A stretch of DNA of 64,000 nt from Dyadobacter sp. 676 (lineage in GTDB: Bacteria > Bacteroidota > Bacteroidia > Cytophagales > Spirosomataceae). Below are positions 9,680 through 20,300 of this stretch, piece after piece; within the stretch, counting starts at the first letter, position 1; each line of letters opens with the position of its first letter. The stretch lies in contig NZ_CP159289.1 in NCBI RefSeq assembly GCF_040448675.1, positions 3,827,001-3,891,000 of the forward strand, given 5' to 3'. Made by a program: the position numbers and the translations under genes. The notes under the pieces were generated by a model that saw only the letters and a list, made by a program, of their open reading frames with translations, did not search any database and was not told where the DNA came from.

Positions 9680-10438
9680 TTATCTTTTCTTGCTTCCAAA
9701 GTAAAGGGTCAGGTATCCGGATGTGAAAAAGGCTTTGTTTTGCGCATCCGCCATGATGGTGATTTTCCGCGAGAACGCTTCCGCGATGAAGCCAACCTCC
9801 ACGCCTGTCACATTGTCGCGGAAGGCGCTCAGTTCAAAGCTCATGGCCGTTTTAATATGCAGGCCAGGTACGAGCTTGGACTTCCCGAAGCCCTGGAAAA
9901 AGCTGCCTGCCCCGATGATGTCACCCGAGCGGTCCGGCTTAAAAGGCTCGGTAGTCACACGGCCGTCGGAATTCTGATATTGGACCATGTAGGGTTTCTC
10001 GAAGCCGAGCGACGGACCCGCAGCCACGATCCCGCTAATGGATATCCCTTCGTCGTCCTGCCGGCTGAAAAGCGCTATTTCACGCCCGTATTCCGGACGA
10101 AGTACGAACAGGTAGTTTTGTTTACCATAAACCAGCCTCGCGCCTGTTACAAAATCCTGTGTAGAGAGTTCTTTGGGATGTTTCACATTCACAAGTTCGA
10201 GCGCCAGGTAGCGGTACGCATTCTTCCCGAACATTTTCGAACCCAATGCAGCCGACTGGCGGAATACCGCACCGCCGAGAATCCCGGAGTTGGTATTGGT
10301 AGTGATGCCCACAGAGGTAAATGACTTATAGGTCTCTTCCGCGTCCTCGTTATTCTTCACAGACCTGCGCTGAGCGTATATTTCTGTCGATAATGCAAAC
10401 AGAATAGCTACTGAAAGTAAAAGTTTTACACGCATCAT
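9680..10438 (-). CDS. Predicted secreted beta-rich outer membrane protein, function unknown
   Basis: 252 residues. Residues 1-22 form a signal peptide ending IYAQ. The rest alternates short hydrophobic and polar stretches rich in Gly, Tyr and Phe (SFTSVGITTNTNSGILGG, RLVYGKQNYLFVLRPEYGRE) and ends in an aromatic strand (SGYLTLYFGSKKR), as a small outer membrane beta-barrel would. I do not recognise a named family. It lies upstream of lipA on the same strand. The divergent gap to waaA (10439-10662) is AT-rich and holds no clear site. Confidence 0.7.
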   Translation of the reverse strand: MMRVKLLLSVAILFALSTEIYAQRRSVKNNEDAEETYKSFTSVGITTNTNSGILGGAVFRQSAALGSKMFGKNAYRYLALELVNVKHPKELSTQDFVTGARLVYGKQNYLFVLRPEYGREIALFSRQDDEGISISGIVAAGPSLGFEKPYMVQYQNSDGRVTTEPFKPDRSGDIIGAGSFFQGFGKSKLVPGLHIKTAMSFELSAFRDNVTGVEVGFIAEAFSRKITIMADAQNKAFFTSGYLTLYFGSKKR

Positions 10439-10662
10439 ATTATTAGTATAAATTCTCTGTGACTATGTATGTGTCGTATGAACAGTGAAAGTACAAAATA
10501 ATAGCGTATGCTTCTGTATATCGACACCACTTTAACGGTTTTTTGTACATTTATGTTCTTTAAACAAAAAAAGAAACAAAAAAAGCCTGCCACGGGGCTC
10601 TTACCGGCGAAAATGGCAGTAGTTTGTCGCTTTTCTAATGTCCTTTTAATCAGATTGCTTTG

Positions 10663-11916
10663 GTGAAAATCATCTATCAGGTTGCCATTCAGGTTTTCGC
10701 TTTTCTAATCAGGTTTGTTGCACCTTTCAATCACAAATTAAAACTCGGAGCGGAGGGTCGTAAAGGGCTGCTGGGCAGCCTGCGTGGTTCGTTTCCGGCC
10801 CGTGCCGACGGACGGCCGGTGGCTTGGTTTCATGCGGCCTCCCTGGGCGAATTCGAGCAGGGAAGACCGGTGATGGAAGCCTACCGGAACACCTATCCCG
10901 ATCATTTCGTATTGCTCACATTCTTTTCGCCGTCGGGTTATGAAATCCGCAAGAATTACAGCGGTGCCGATCTGATTTGCTACCTGCCGATCGATACGCG
11001 CTCCAATGCAAGTGAATTTGTGAAAATTATCAATCCGCGTATCGCTTTTTTTATCAAATACGAGTTTTGGTTTAACTATCTGCGGGAACTGCGTAAAAAC
11101 GGGAGCTATATTCTTTCATTCTCTTCCATTTTTCGCCCGAACCAGATTTTCTTTAAACCCTACGGCGGCTTTTTCCGGAAAATGCTCGGCTATTTCGATC
11201 ATCTGTTCGTTCAGAATCAGGCGTCCGTAGCATTGCTGAAACAAGCGGGCATCGGCGCTTGCAGTGTCGCGGGCGATACGCGCTTCGACCGTGTGCGCGC
11301 GATCGCCTCCAGCGCACGCGAGCTCCCGGAAATCGCGGGCTTCAAGGGGGAGGATCCGTGCGTGATCGCGGGGTCCGTGTGGGACGCGGATATGCAGGTG
11401 CTCATTCCTGCGTTGAATGCATTATCAGGAAAATTGAAGGCGATCATCGCCCCGCACGAAATCAAGGCGGAGGAAATCGCGGGTTGGCGTTCCAAATTGA
11501 ACGGTCGTTCCATTTTATACTCTCAGGTGGCCGCAGGGCAAAGCCCGGAAGGGTTCGACTACCTCATTATCGATAATATCGGAATGCTTTCTTCGCTTTA
11601 CCGCTATGGCAATATGGCGTATATCGGCGGCTCGTTCGGTGTGGGGCTCCATAATATCCTCGAAGCTGCGACTTTCGGTTTGCCGGTCGTTTTTGGGGAT
11701 AAAAGCTACCACAGGTTCCAGGAGGCGGTAGACCTGATAGAGAAAGGCGGTGCATTTGCCGTCGCGGACAATGCCCAACTGACCCAAATATTGGAGAATT
11801 GGGCCGGGAACGCGGCCACAGCCCTAGGTACAGGGAAAATTAGTGCGGAATACGTGTTGTCGGGGACCGGTGCTACCGACCTGATTATGCGTAAAGTGAG
11901 AGAAGCAATGGGCTGA
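10663..11916 (+). CDS. waaA: 3-deoxy-D-manno-octulosonic acid (Kdo) transferase
   Basis: About 417 residues. The GT30 enzyme transfers Kdo from CMP-Kdo to lipid A precursor at the inner membrane during LPS core assembly. An N-terminal membrane anchor is visible (IYQVAIQVFAFLIRFVA), then the acceptor domain with WFHAASLGEFEQGRP, whose glutamate is the family catalytic base. FFIKYEFWFNYL and the CMP-Kdo-binding half (GSVWDADMQVLIPAL, IAPHEIKAEEI, YIGGSFGVGLHNILEA) follow. The start is uncertain: GTG at 10663 gives a natural N terminus, TTG at 10660 is possible, and no ATG fits. Confidence 0.93.
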   Translation: MKIIYQVAIQVFAFLIRFVAPFNHKLKLGAEGRKGLLGSLRGSFPARADGRPVAWFHAASLGEFEQGRPVMEAYRNTYPDHFVLLTFFSPSGYEIRKNYSGADLICYLPIDTRSNASEFVKIINPRIAFFIKYEFWFNYLRELRKNGSYILSFSSIFRPNQIFFKPYGGFFRKMLGYFDHLFVQNQASVALLKQAGIGACSVAGDTRFDRVRAIASSARELPEIAGFKGEDPCVIAGSVWDADMQVLIPALNALSGKLKAIIAPHEIKAEEIAGWRSKLNGRSILYSQVAAGQSPEGFDYLIIDNIGMLSSLYRYGNMAYIGGSFGVGLHNILEAATFGLPVVFGDKSYHRFQEAVDLIEKGGAFAVADNAQLTQILENWAGNAATALGTGKISAEYVLSGTGATDLIMRKVREAMG

Positions 11917-11941
11917 TGGCACAGGTGAATGCACCATCAGC
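11912..11941. terminator. Hairpin between convergent waaA and the ROK gene
   Basis: GCTGATGG (11912-11919) pairs with CCATCAGC (11934-11941) over a 14-base loop and overlaps the waaA stop. T tails are weak, so its use as a terminator is moderate inference. Confidence 0.45.
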
Positions 11942-11950
11942 TATTTAATA

Positions 11951-13174
11951 TCAGGAAAATTCCTTCGCAATCAGATTGTCGAACAGGTAAGCCTGCGTTC
12001 CCAGTAAGCGCGCCTTGGCACCAAGCTTTGAAATGTGAATGGAAAGCGGGTTTTTGAAATCCGACAGGCAATATTTATTGATCGCCTGCTCGATCGGGTT
12101 GGAAATGAACGGTCCTGCTTCGGCCAGCAAACCACCCACGATAATCACTTCCGGATTGAACAAATGGACAGCGGTGGCCAGTCCCTTGCCCAGTTCGGTG
12201 CCTACCGTGCTGAGCAGATCTATCGAGAATTCGTCGCCCGCGTGCACGGCTTCTATAATGTGCGAAGTTTCGAGCTGATCGAGGTCGTTGTTGACGATCT
12301 GTTTCAAAATTGTTGCCCGGCCGCTGTTAATGCCTTCTTTCGCCTGGCGGATTAATGCGATCGCGGAGGTGATGGTGTCGAGGCAACCTACTTTGCCGCA
12401 ATGGCAGAGCATTCCGTCCGGCTTGACCTGGATGTGCCCCAGTTCGCCGGCGAAACCCGACGCCCCGTTGAAAACCTCGCCATTGATGATAATCCCCAAA
12501 CCAACCCCCCAGTCGATATTGATCGTCAGCACCTGCGATTTGTCCACCGCATAACCGAATCGGTGTTCGCCGATCGTGGTAGCCTTCGTATCATTGAAGA
12601 GGCAAACCGGGAGGTCGAAATGCTGTTTGAGGTACGTTACCAGCGGCACGCCCGGAGGCGTCAGGTTTAGGTAGGTCAGGTTAATCCCTTGCGAAGAATT
12701 GATGAGCCCGGGCATGGAAACACCGATACCCCATAACTTGCTCCGGCTGATGTTGTTGGACTTCAGAAAATCGTCGGTCGAGGTAAAAAGTTCTTCCAGG
12801 AAATTCGCTGAATCGTCGAGGCGGATATCTACTTTTCGTTTAAGGATCAGTTGGTTATGCAAGTCGAAGATGCAAAGCTGGGTATCATGGCGGTTAATGT
12901 CCATGATGAGCGTCAGGTACTTTTTTGCATTCAGTCCGTATAATACCGGCGGGCGGCCGGCTCTCGCAGGGCCGGTCCCGGTTTCCGTTATCCAGCCGTC
13001 GCGCATCAGATCGTTCACGATGCCGGTCGCCGACGGTATACTCGCATGGAACAACTTGGCCATTTTGTTAATGGAAGTGTCCCCGGATTGATATAAATGC
13101 AGCAACAGGCTGCTTCTGATGCGGTTTTTGCGAATATCAATGACCGAACTCGGTTCTTCTGCCACTAAGTCCAT
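11951..13174 (-). CDS. ROK family transcriptional regulator (NagC/XylR type)
   Basis: 407 residues. The N-terminal winged helix (about 15-80; HLYQSGDTSINKMAKLFHAS, then IVNDLMRDGWITETG) is followed by a ROK sugar-kinase-like domain. Visible motifs are the phosphate-binding stretch WGVGLGIIINGEVFNGASGFAGELGH and the ROK zinc motif CHCGKVGCLD near residue 265. DNA binding plus a sugar-sensing domain predicts a repressor released by a sugar or sugar phosphate. No sugar operon adjoins it, so its target may be distant, for example the hexosaminidase or the 44-61 kb locus, but nothing in the sequence proves this. Convergent with waaA. Confidence 0.9.
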   Translation of the reverse strand: MDLVAEEPSSVIDIRKNRIRSSLLLHLYQSGDTSINKMAKLFHASIPSATGIVNDLMRDGWITETGTGPARAGRPPVLYGLNAKKYLTLIMDINRHDTQLCIFDLHNQLILKRKVDIRLDDSANFLEELFTSTDDFLKSNNISRSKLWGIGVSMPGLINSSQGINLTYLNLTPPGVPLVTYLKQHFDLPVCLFNDTKATTIGEHRFGYAVDKSQVLTINIDWGVGLGIIINGEVFNGASGFAGELGHIQVKPDGMLCHCGKVGCLDTITSAIALIRQAKEGINSGRATILKQIVNNDLDQLETSHIIEAVHAGDEFSIDLLSTVGTELGKGLATAVHLFNPEVIIVGGLLAEAGPFISNPIEQAINKYCLSDFKNPLSIHISKLGAKARLLGTQAYLFDNLIAKEFS

Positions 13175-13520
13175 TATGCGGAGTAAAAATAATTATAGGA
13201 TGACGTTTTTAATTTTCTTTACGATTGCGTGTACTAATGTAGGAAACAATTAGAAAAAATGGGCGTGATTTTAAAAAATATTATTATTTATTGTAAAAAT
13301 CGTCAGCGGTTCAGGCAGTATGTCGAATGTTTTTTAATTGGTATACCGGGTCGCAAAAAAGGGATTTCAGCTTGAAGCAGGAAGGTCATACATATTGCAA
13401 TTAAAAAATCACTGTCTTATAAAAACTACTTGTTTCGGGGCTGGTTTTGAGTAAACGAGCAATTTTTAGTGACTTCTGGCAAACTCCTTTTAAATTCGCT
13501 GGTTCCAAAACAAAGAGAGA
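13175..13520. other. 346-base AT-rich divergent promoter region
   Basis: The gap lies between the divergent ROK and rsgA starts. It is clearly richer in A and T than its surroundings and must hold both promoters. I saw no convincing -33/-7 pair, operator palindrome or coding frame. Confidence 0.5.
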
Positions 13521-14456
13521 ATGGGTTTAATAAGGGGTTTGGTGCTTCGTTCGACAGGTTCGTGGTATGACGTGCGCGACAGCAGGGACGGGCACGTCTG
13601 GCAATGCCGGCTGAAAGGCAAGTTCAAGGCATTGGGTTTGAAAGTGACCAATCCGATCGCGGTGGGCGATTATGTCAATTTCGAAGTGGAAGACGAAGGG
13701 GAAAACTTTGGTATCATCCACGAAATCCTCCCGCGCGAGAACTACGTGATCCGCCGCTCGGTACACAAAACCGCCCATGCGCACCTTATAGCCGCCAATG
13801 TGGACCAGGCGATATTGATCGCCACGCTGGTTTTCCCCCGGACTTCCCTTGGTTTTATCGACCGTTTTCTCGTAGCCATCGAATCGTTCCGTATTCCCGG
13901 GGTGTTGGTTTTTAACAAACAGGATCTGCTGGATGAAGAAATGAAGGATTACCAGTCGGAACTAATGGAATTGTATACGGGGCTGGGTTACCGTTGCCTC
14001 GCCACAACGGCATTGGCCGAATTGGGGCTGGAAGAATTTAACAGCCTCCTGAAAGGCAAGGTGTCGCTGCTGTCCGGTCATTCGGGTGTAGGGAAATCGA
14101 CGCTCGTGAATGCTATCGCACCCGATCTGGATATTAAAACACAGGAAGTATCCACCTTCGCGAACAAGGGCGTACACACGACCACCTTCGCCGAAATGTT
14201 CGAACTCGAAAAAGACACATTCATTATCGATTCGCCGGGAATCAAGGAGCTGGGCCTGGCCGATATGGAAAAGGAGGAAATCAGCCATTATTTTCCTGAA
14301 ATGCGCGATTTGCTCAACCAATGCCGGTTCAACAATTGCCAGCACATCAACGAGCCGGGTTGTGCGGTAAAGGGGGCTGTATCGGAAGGGGATATTGCTA
14401 TGAGCCGTTATGAAAGCTACCTGAGTATGATGCTGGGGGATGATAACCGGAAATAG
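13521..14456 (+). CDS. rsgA: Ribosome small subunit-dependent GTPase A
   Basis: 311 residues. This circularly permuted GTPase acts late in 30S subunit maturation in the cytoplasm. An N-terminal OB fold (about 1-75) is followed by G motifs in the permuted order: NKQD (about residue 132), P-loop SGHSGVGKST (about 188), then DSPGIKELG (about 237). The C-terminal zinc-binding segment CRFNNCQHINEPGC has the expected Cys and His ligands. It is probably cotranscribed with the epimerase gene 90 bases downstream. Confidence 0.96.
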   Translation: MGLIRGLVLRSTGSWYDVRDSRDGHVWQCRLKGKFKALGLKVTNPIAVGDYVNFEVEDEGENFGIIHEILPRENYVIRRSVHKTAHAHLIAANVDQAILIATLVFPRTSLGFIDRFLVAIESFRIPGVLVFNKQDLLDEEMKDYQSELMELYTGLGYRCLATTALAELGLEEFNSLLKGKVSLLSGHSGVGKSTLVNAIAPDLDIKTQEVSTFANKGVHTTTFAEMFELEKDTFIIDSPGIKELGLADMEKEEISHYFPEMRDLLNQCRFNNCQHINEPGCAVKGAVSEGDIAMSRYESYLSMMLGDDNRK

Positions 14457-14546
14457 AATGCCCGGGGGGGCGTTGAGTTTGGTATCCACGAGTAGGGTTC
14501 CGGAGTTTAGGGGCGGCCCATCGCGGCCGTCGGATAATTTTTTCTG

Positions 14547-14951
14547 ATGATGAAAAATGTAGAGCATATCGGAATTGCTACCGCGGATCTTGCAGCAGCC
14601 GAAGCGGTTTATTCAGCGTTGTTTAATGTACAACCCTACAAGCGCGAAAGCGTCGAATCGGAGCAGGTCACGACTTCTTTTTTTAAAATAAACCAAACTA
14701 AAATAGAACTCCTGGAAGCCACAGGCCCCGATAGCGCCATCGCCCGCTTCATTGAAAAGAAAGGTGAAGGCATTCACCATATTGCTTTCGAGGTCGAAGA
14801 TATTGTGGCCGAAATGGAGCGGCTCCGGAATGCAGGTTTTATATTATTGAACGATGTGCCCAGGCAAGGCGCCGACAACAAACTCGTCTGTTTTGTGCAT
14901 CCCAAAAGCGCAAACAGTGTTTTGATAGAGCTTTGTCAGGAAATCCGTTGA
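14547..14951 (+). CDS. mce: Methylmalonyl-CoA epimerase
   Basis: 134 residues, the usual size. It is a vicinal oxygen chelate (VOC) fold enzyme that interconverts the (R) and (S) epimers of methylmalonyl-CoA in propionate metabolism. Metal-ligand and catalytic positions are visible: VEHIGIATADL at the start, KIELLEA in the middle, GIHHIAFEVEDI, and the C-terminal VLIELCQ with its glutamate. It follows rsgA on the same strand and is convergent with tamA. Confidence 0.92.
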   Translation: MMKNVEHIGIATADLAAAEAVYSALFNVQPYKRESVESEQVTTSFFKINQTKIELLEATGPDSAIARFIEKKGEGIHHIAFEVEDIVAEMERLRNAGFILLNDVPRQGADNKLVCFVHPKSANSVLIELCQEIR

Positions 14952-14961
14952 AAGCGTGTCG

Positions 14962-17395
14962 TCAGAACGGTAGCCCCACAGCGATATTCAATACCAGATT
15001 TTCCTTTCGCCAGGCCCGGCTTCCGAAGTTGATTTCGTTGAATACCCACGGATTTTTATACTCCACAACTCCTTCCGGACTTACCGATTTGACTTCATTC
15101 ACATACCAAGGCTTACGGAATGGTGTGGCGAGGTCGAGGCGGAAAATCAGGTAAGAGAAGTCGAGCCGCAGGCCGATCCCGCCACCGACTGCCACCTGTT
15201 TCAAAAACTTGTTGCTGATTAATGCAGTACTCGGATATGTAGCGCGGGTACTGTCGCCGAACGACCAGATATTACCGGCGTCGACAAATATGGCACCGTT
15301 GATAATGTCCGTAAATTTCAACCGTATTTCCGAATTGAATTCAAGACGGATATCGGCAAATGACTGGTAGCCCAGCAAACGAATGGACAACGTATCCGGA
15401 GCGACCGAGCCCGGCCCGAGTGAGCGCGCACGAAATGCCCTGATACCGGTACTACCGCCGGCGAAGTACTGTTTGAACAATGGGATCGGCATTGTTTTGG
15501 AGTTTCCGTAAGGCTTGGCGGCCCCCACAAGAATACGGTTCGCCCATTTGACCGAGGGCGTGATCGTACGGTAGTATCGCAAATCACCATCTACTTTCAC
15601 ATATTGCAAAATGGGTACTTTGAGGAATTCCTTCGGATAACCTTCCGGGTTTTTCTTAGCCAGCAGACTTAAAATATTCCCACCCCAGTCCACACCACCG
15701 GTCATCGCGATCTGGTTTCTGCTGAATGGCCGCGGGGTTGGGCGATAGGACACCGAGTAATTTGATCCCAGGATAAAAAACTTGGTATCTACAAGCTTGA
15801 AAAGCCGGTCGATGTCCAATGGGTTCGTATTCGGGTCCGTCGCAACTTCCCCAAGCAGTTCGGTATTGATATTCCTCGGCTCTACGAAGTTGATGGAAAC
15901 CGGCGTGAACGTATGCTCTACCCGTGAATTGCGGCGCCAGACGTAGGACCAGTCCCCGCGGATAGAACGCGTGGTATAAAAGTTGCGCTGTATCCGGTTC
16001 TCGTAATTCAGGGAAAGAATCGTTTTTGGCAGGGCCTGACTTTTTTCTGGTCTCACCCTTACAAACGGAATAATAAACCGCGGAAACGACAAGTCGGCGG
16101 AAGCACCATATCGGATATATTCGTTTCCGACGTTGTTGGAGGTAGTACGGCTACCGCCAAGCTGCACGTCAAATCCGAAATACGCTTTAATTGCCAGCAT
16201 TTCGGCCCCGCGGAAAAAATTCCGGTTACGCCAGGTAACTGACAGTTCCGAACCGCCAAGGTTGTTGGATTTGGTACTGGCCGAGAGGATGGTCTGCAGC
16301 GACTTTTTCTTCATCGGGGAAAGGTCGTAGTAAACGTCCAGCAATGCGGAGTCGGAGCGGGGAACGAGCTCGAAACGGTTTTTGACGAACCGGAAATTCT
16401 GCAGGTTGATCAGCCTTTGCAGGGAAACGTCGTGCATCGTATTGGTATACAGGTTCCCTCTTCTGAAGCCGATGGCGTCATAAAAAATACGGCGTTTGTA
16501 ATTATTACCGGGATCGGTAATGGTGATCCCCCCGGCGCAAGGGCCCGCGAGCGGCCAGTGCGGTAGAGTCGTTCAGTTTATTTTCCTCCGTGCCGGTGTT
16601 GACGTAAATGCGGTTGATAAAATACTGCTTCAGCGAGGTTTGTGCCGTTTCTTTTTTGACCTCGAGGTACAAATTCACCTGCTGCGGCCCCAATGTGGAA
16701 TCCGCCCGCCCGATGGTGGAATCGATTTTTACAACCAGGTAATCGGGATTGAAAAAATAGTAGCCTTTGCCTTTCAGTTCCTGGTCGATACGCGTGCGCT
16801 CGGCCGTGACGACGTCTAGGCGGATGGGGTCGCCTTTTTTCAAGAGTGTTTTTTGTTTCGCCAGAACGAGGTCGCGGTTGAAAAGCGAGCTATCTGGAAC
16901 AACGTAGCTAAGCTCGTTGATAACATAGCGGGGCATTACATAGGCATCGTATTCGGTAATCGCGGTCCGTTTCTTTTTCTTTTTGCTTGGCACGACCCGA
17001 CCTTTTACCGCCGACCGATAATAGCCTTCATTGTCCAGAAATGCGACCATATTCGCCGCATTGATATCCACGATGCGCTGCGTCGCGAAGCGCGGCGGCT
17101 CGCCGAGCTTTTTGCGGAACCAGCTTCTGAGCCCGCCTTCATCCTTGGGTTCGCCGATCCAGTAGTAAAACCACACCTTCCATGGAAACCCGAAAATGGT
17201 TTTGTTGGCCGGCGGCTTGATGAGCCCTTCCAGTTGATCGGCCACGCCCGAAACGTTCGGTTTGGAAATACTGTCGGGCTCGACGTTGACCTTGTTGCCG
17301 ACGTAAATACTCTGGCCTTCGGGTACATACCGGTTGACCGAGCAGCCGCCCAGGAAAATGCAGATCGCCAGTATATATCCGATATTACTTCTCAT
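14962..17395 (-). CDS. tamA: TamA/TamL-type outer membrane assembly protein (BamA superfamily), frame-broken at 16528-16533
   Basis: The reconstructed length is 810 residues. The N terminus is a lipoprotein signal (LAICIFLGGCSVNRYVPEGQ), the lipid-anchored form of TamA found in Bacteroidota. POTRA-like domains follow (about 30-320), then a 16-strand BamA-type barrel (GGSTGIRAFRARSLGPG, IFVDAGNIWSFGD) ending VLNIAVGLPF. As sequenced, the first 296 residues run into a stop at 16505 and the rest continues from 16554 in another frame. Removing one G from the coding-strand G6 (C6 at 16528-16533) joins them as RRGITITDPGNNYKRRIF. It overlaps the tamB stop by 11 bases. Family role: insertion of outer membrane proteins together with TamB. 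Confidence 0.85.
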
Positions 17396-20300
17396 TGCGC
17401 TGCTTTTGGAAAATCTCGCGGAAGAGGTCGTAATCCGCGGTAATGATAAAACTCACACCGGTTTCAATGATAAAACCTTCCAGGATCGATTGGTATTGAT
17501 TTTTGCGAAACGCCCGGAACATATACCGGCCGTCTCGGCTGATGGCGTAGTCGAGGGCGATGTTGTCGAAAATTTCGGTTGAATTACCGCTGTTGTTCCG
17601 GCTTTCCAGCTCGAAATTCTTGCCTACGGAGATTTTTAAACGGTCGTTCAGGAATGCTTTGCTCAGCCCCACGTTCAGGTCGGTCCGTGCGCCGGTGGTC
17701 TGGTCGGCGGTGGAATTCAGGCCGATATTGAGGTCGACGCCCTTAATGAGGTCTGGAAGCGAGGTTATTGAGCTGGTCGGTAAGCAACTGGCTCACACTT
17801 TGCCGCGCCACGGCTTCCGCACTTGAACCGATATTGAACCCGGCTGTCGATTGATCGGTAATGAACTTGTTGGTGATCAGCAATGCGAAGGCCTGTTTGT
17901 TCATTTCCGAGGAGTTGTACTCCATTTCTTTCCAGAACGTCTGTTGCGTAATGTCGTTCTTCACCTGGGTATCGACCACATTGTCCGGAATAGCGATATT
18001 AAATTTGATGTTCGGCGTGCTGAGGTTGCCGGTGATGACGACCTGCACTTCCACCGGTATTTTGCTCGCTCCCTGAAATTTGGCCGCAATTGAACCCGGG
18101 TCGACCATTACCGGATAGGATGCCGTAATATTCAAATCCGCTTTCATCGGGTCGCCGGTCCAGAGCAATGTACTGCCTTTTTTGATCTCGAACTGCCTTT
18201 TCAGGATTTGGAGCGTCAGGTCGTAGGACCCTTCGGTGAGGTCATAGGAGCCGAGCAGGAAAAGTTGCCCGTTCGGCGCCATCCCGGTATTGAGCTGTGC
18301 GTTGCCTTTCAGCCGGATATTGTCGCCATTCAGCTCGTCGATAACGACTTTGAACTCCGATTTGTCGTCCACCTCGATATCCAGGGAAATCTGGGAGGCG
18401 AAATCGACCGTTACATTCTGGACCGCCTCGACCGAATCCTTTTTAGCGACCTGCGTAGAGTCGCTCATGTCCACAAACTCGATCACACCCTTGGTAGCAT
18501 CGCCGGCTTCGGTGGCGTCGTTGGGCATTACCACAGTTATGTTGCTGCCGGGATCGACCTTGACGGTACCGTCGATGACCGATTTCGCCCCCTGGCCTTT
18601 GACCGTCAGGTTGGCATCGATATTAGCTTTGCCAAAAAACAGCTCGTTCTGTTTCTGGGTCGAGTTCAGCACATTGAAGTTTTTCGCGGAAATATTGAGA
18701 TTGTAACCCACATCCGGCAGCTTGGCGATATTTACATTGCCATTGATCTTCATCGCCTGATTGAGCGAGTCGGTGACAGTAAAATTATTAAAATTGATGT
18801 TCTGCCCGTTAAACTGGATTTTTTGCCCCGCTAACGAGTACCTGGCACCCAATTGCGTGGCATTGAAGGCCACATCGTCGAAGCTGACGGCGCCGTCGAG
18901 CCGGGGGCTGTCGGTCGCGCCGGTAATGGCGATGTCGCCGGTAAGGTTGCCCGTCGCCCGTTTCAATTCCCCGAAACTGAACGCCTCGATGGTCTGTGCA
19001 CTGAGTTTTTTCAGGTCCATTTTGAAATCCATCGGTGTTTCGGACTGCATATTGTAGCTTCCGCGAATGTTGACGTCGTTTTGCTCATTCACCAGCGACA
19101 TTGCAACGCGGATTGTGTTTTCCGTTTCGTTGGTGGACTTAATGGACAGGTCGCCGACAGGTATTTTCGTGACGGCGAGGTTGTTGATGGTCAGCTCGCC
19201 GGTATAAACAGGCGACGTCATGTAATTGCTCAGCAAGACCTTCCCATTCAGCGTACCGGTAGCCAATGTCGAATCCAGCGTGGCGATCTCGATCAGCGGG
19301 CCGATGGAAATATTCGACATCGCGATGTCCAGCGGACTGTTCGGAGCTTCCGAGGTCGAATTGATTTTCAGGGACTGGCCGTTGTTGCTGATCATGACAT
19401 TCTTTACGTGAACGCTGTCGGTGGCGTATTGTACGTAACCGGAGGTATCGGCCACCCATTTGCTGTAATTCAGCAGCAGGTCGTCGCGCAGGTTGAGCCG
19501 GTAACGGTTATTATCGACTATAAGATCGCCTTTTACGGCATGTCGCTCGGCGTTTAACGAATCGCGGACCACAAAATCGAACTTCACGTCGTTATCGACG
19601 ATCCGGCTCGCAAGCGACGCATTCTGCATTCTGAAACCGCCCGTGTTGACCATTCCTACATTCGCGTTTAGCGCCGCATTGGCTTCCACCGTACTGAAAT
19701 CGACGGAAACGCGTTCGATGCGGATGCTGTCGTAATCGATCATTGGCATGCTCAGTCTGGCAACCAGCGACGAATCCTTCTGATTGTCCATTTGTGCGTG
19801 GAACCGGATCGCATTCATTTCACGGATTTCCGGGACAAACGCCTGAACAGCGGGATGGTTCGTCAGTGTGGCGTCCAGCGCGAAGTTGATCGGTTTGGTT
19901 ACTTCCTTATAAGTCAGGTCCGGCGATTTGAAATGCTTTCCGACTTCGGTAAGGATCGCATCGCCGAGCTCGGTATAGGAATACTGCCCGGTCATTTGGG
20001 CTTTGAGAATGGGCGAATCGATATAAGCCTGCCTGCCTCCGCTCGAATCGGTGAGCTGTACATTGATATTTGAAATGCCGATGGGTTTGCGATGGTGCGT
20101 CAGCACAAGGCTGTCCATTTTGATGGTCCCGAGCGGGTTTTCGGGATTTGTCGATGGCATATCGACCTTGACGTTGCCCTTCACCTTTAATGAGTCTGCA
20201 TACAGATTCAATGCGGTGAGGTCCAGATTGGCGACTTCGAGGTCCGCTTTTACCGATGGATATTCCTTGGAGAGGTCTGCCTGCGCATTCAGGTCAAGGT

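Noticed and set aside
18843..18856. TGGCACCCAATTGC, a sigma-54-like match
   Set aside because: It lies deep inside the tamB coding sequence with no gene downstream in that orientation.
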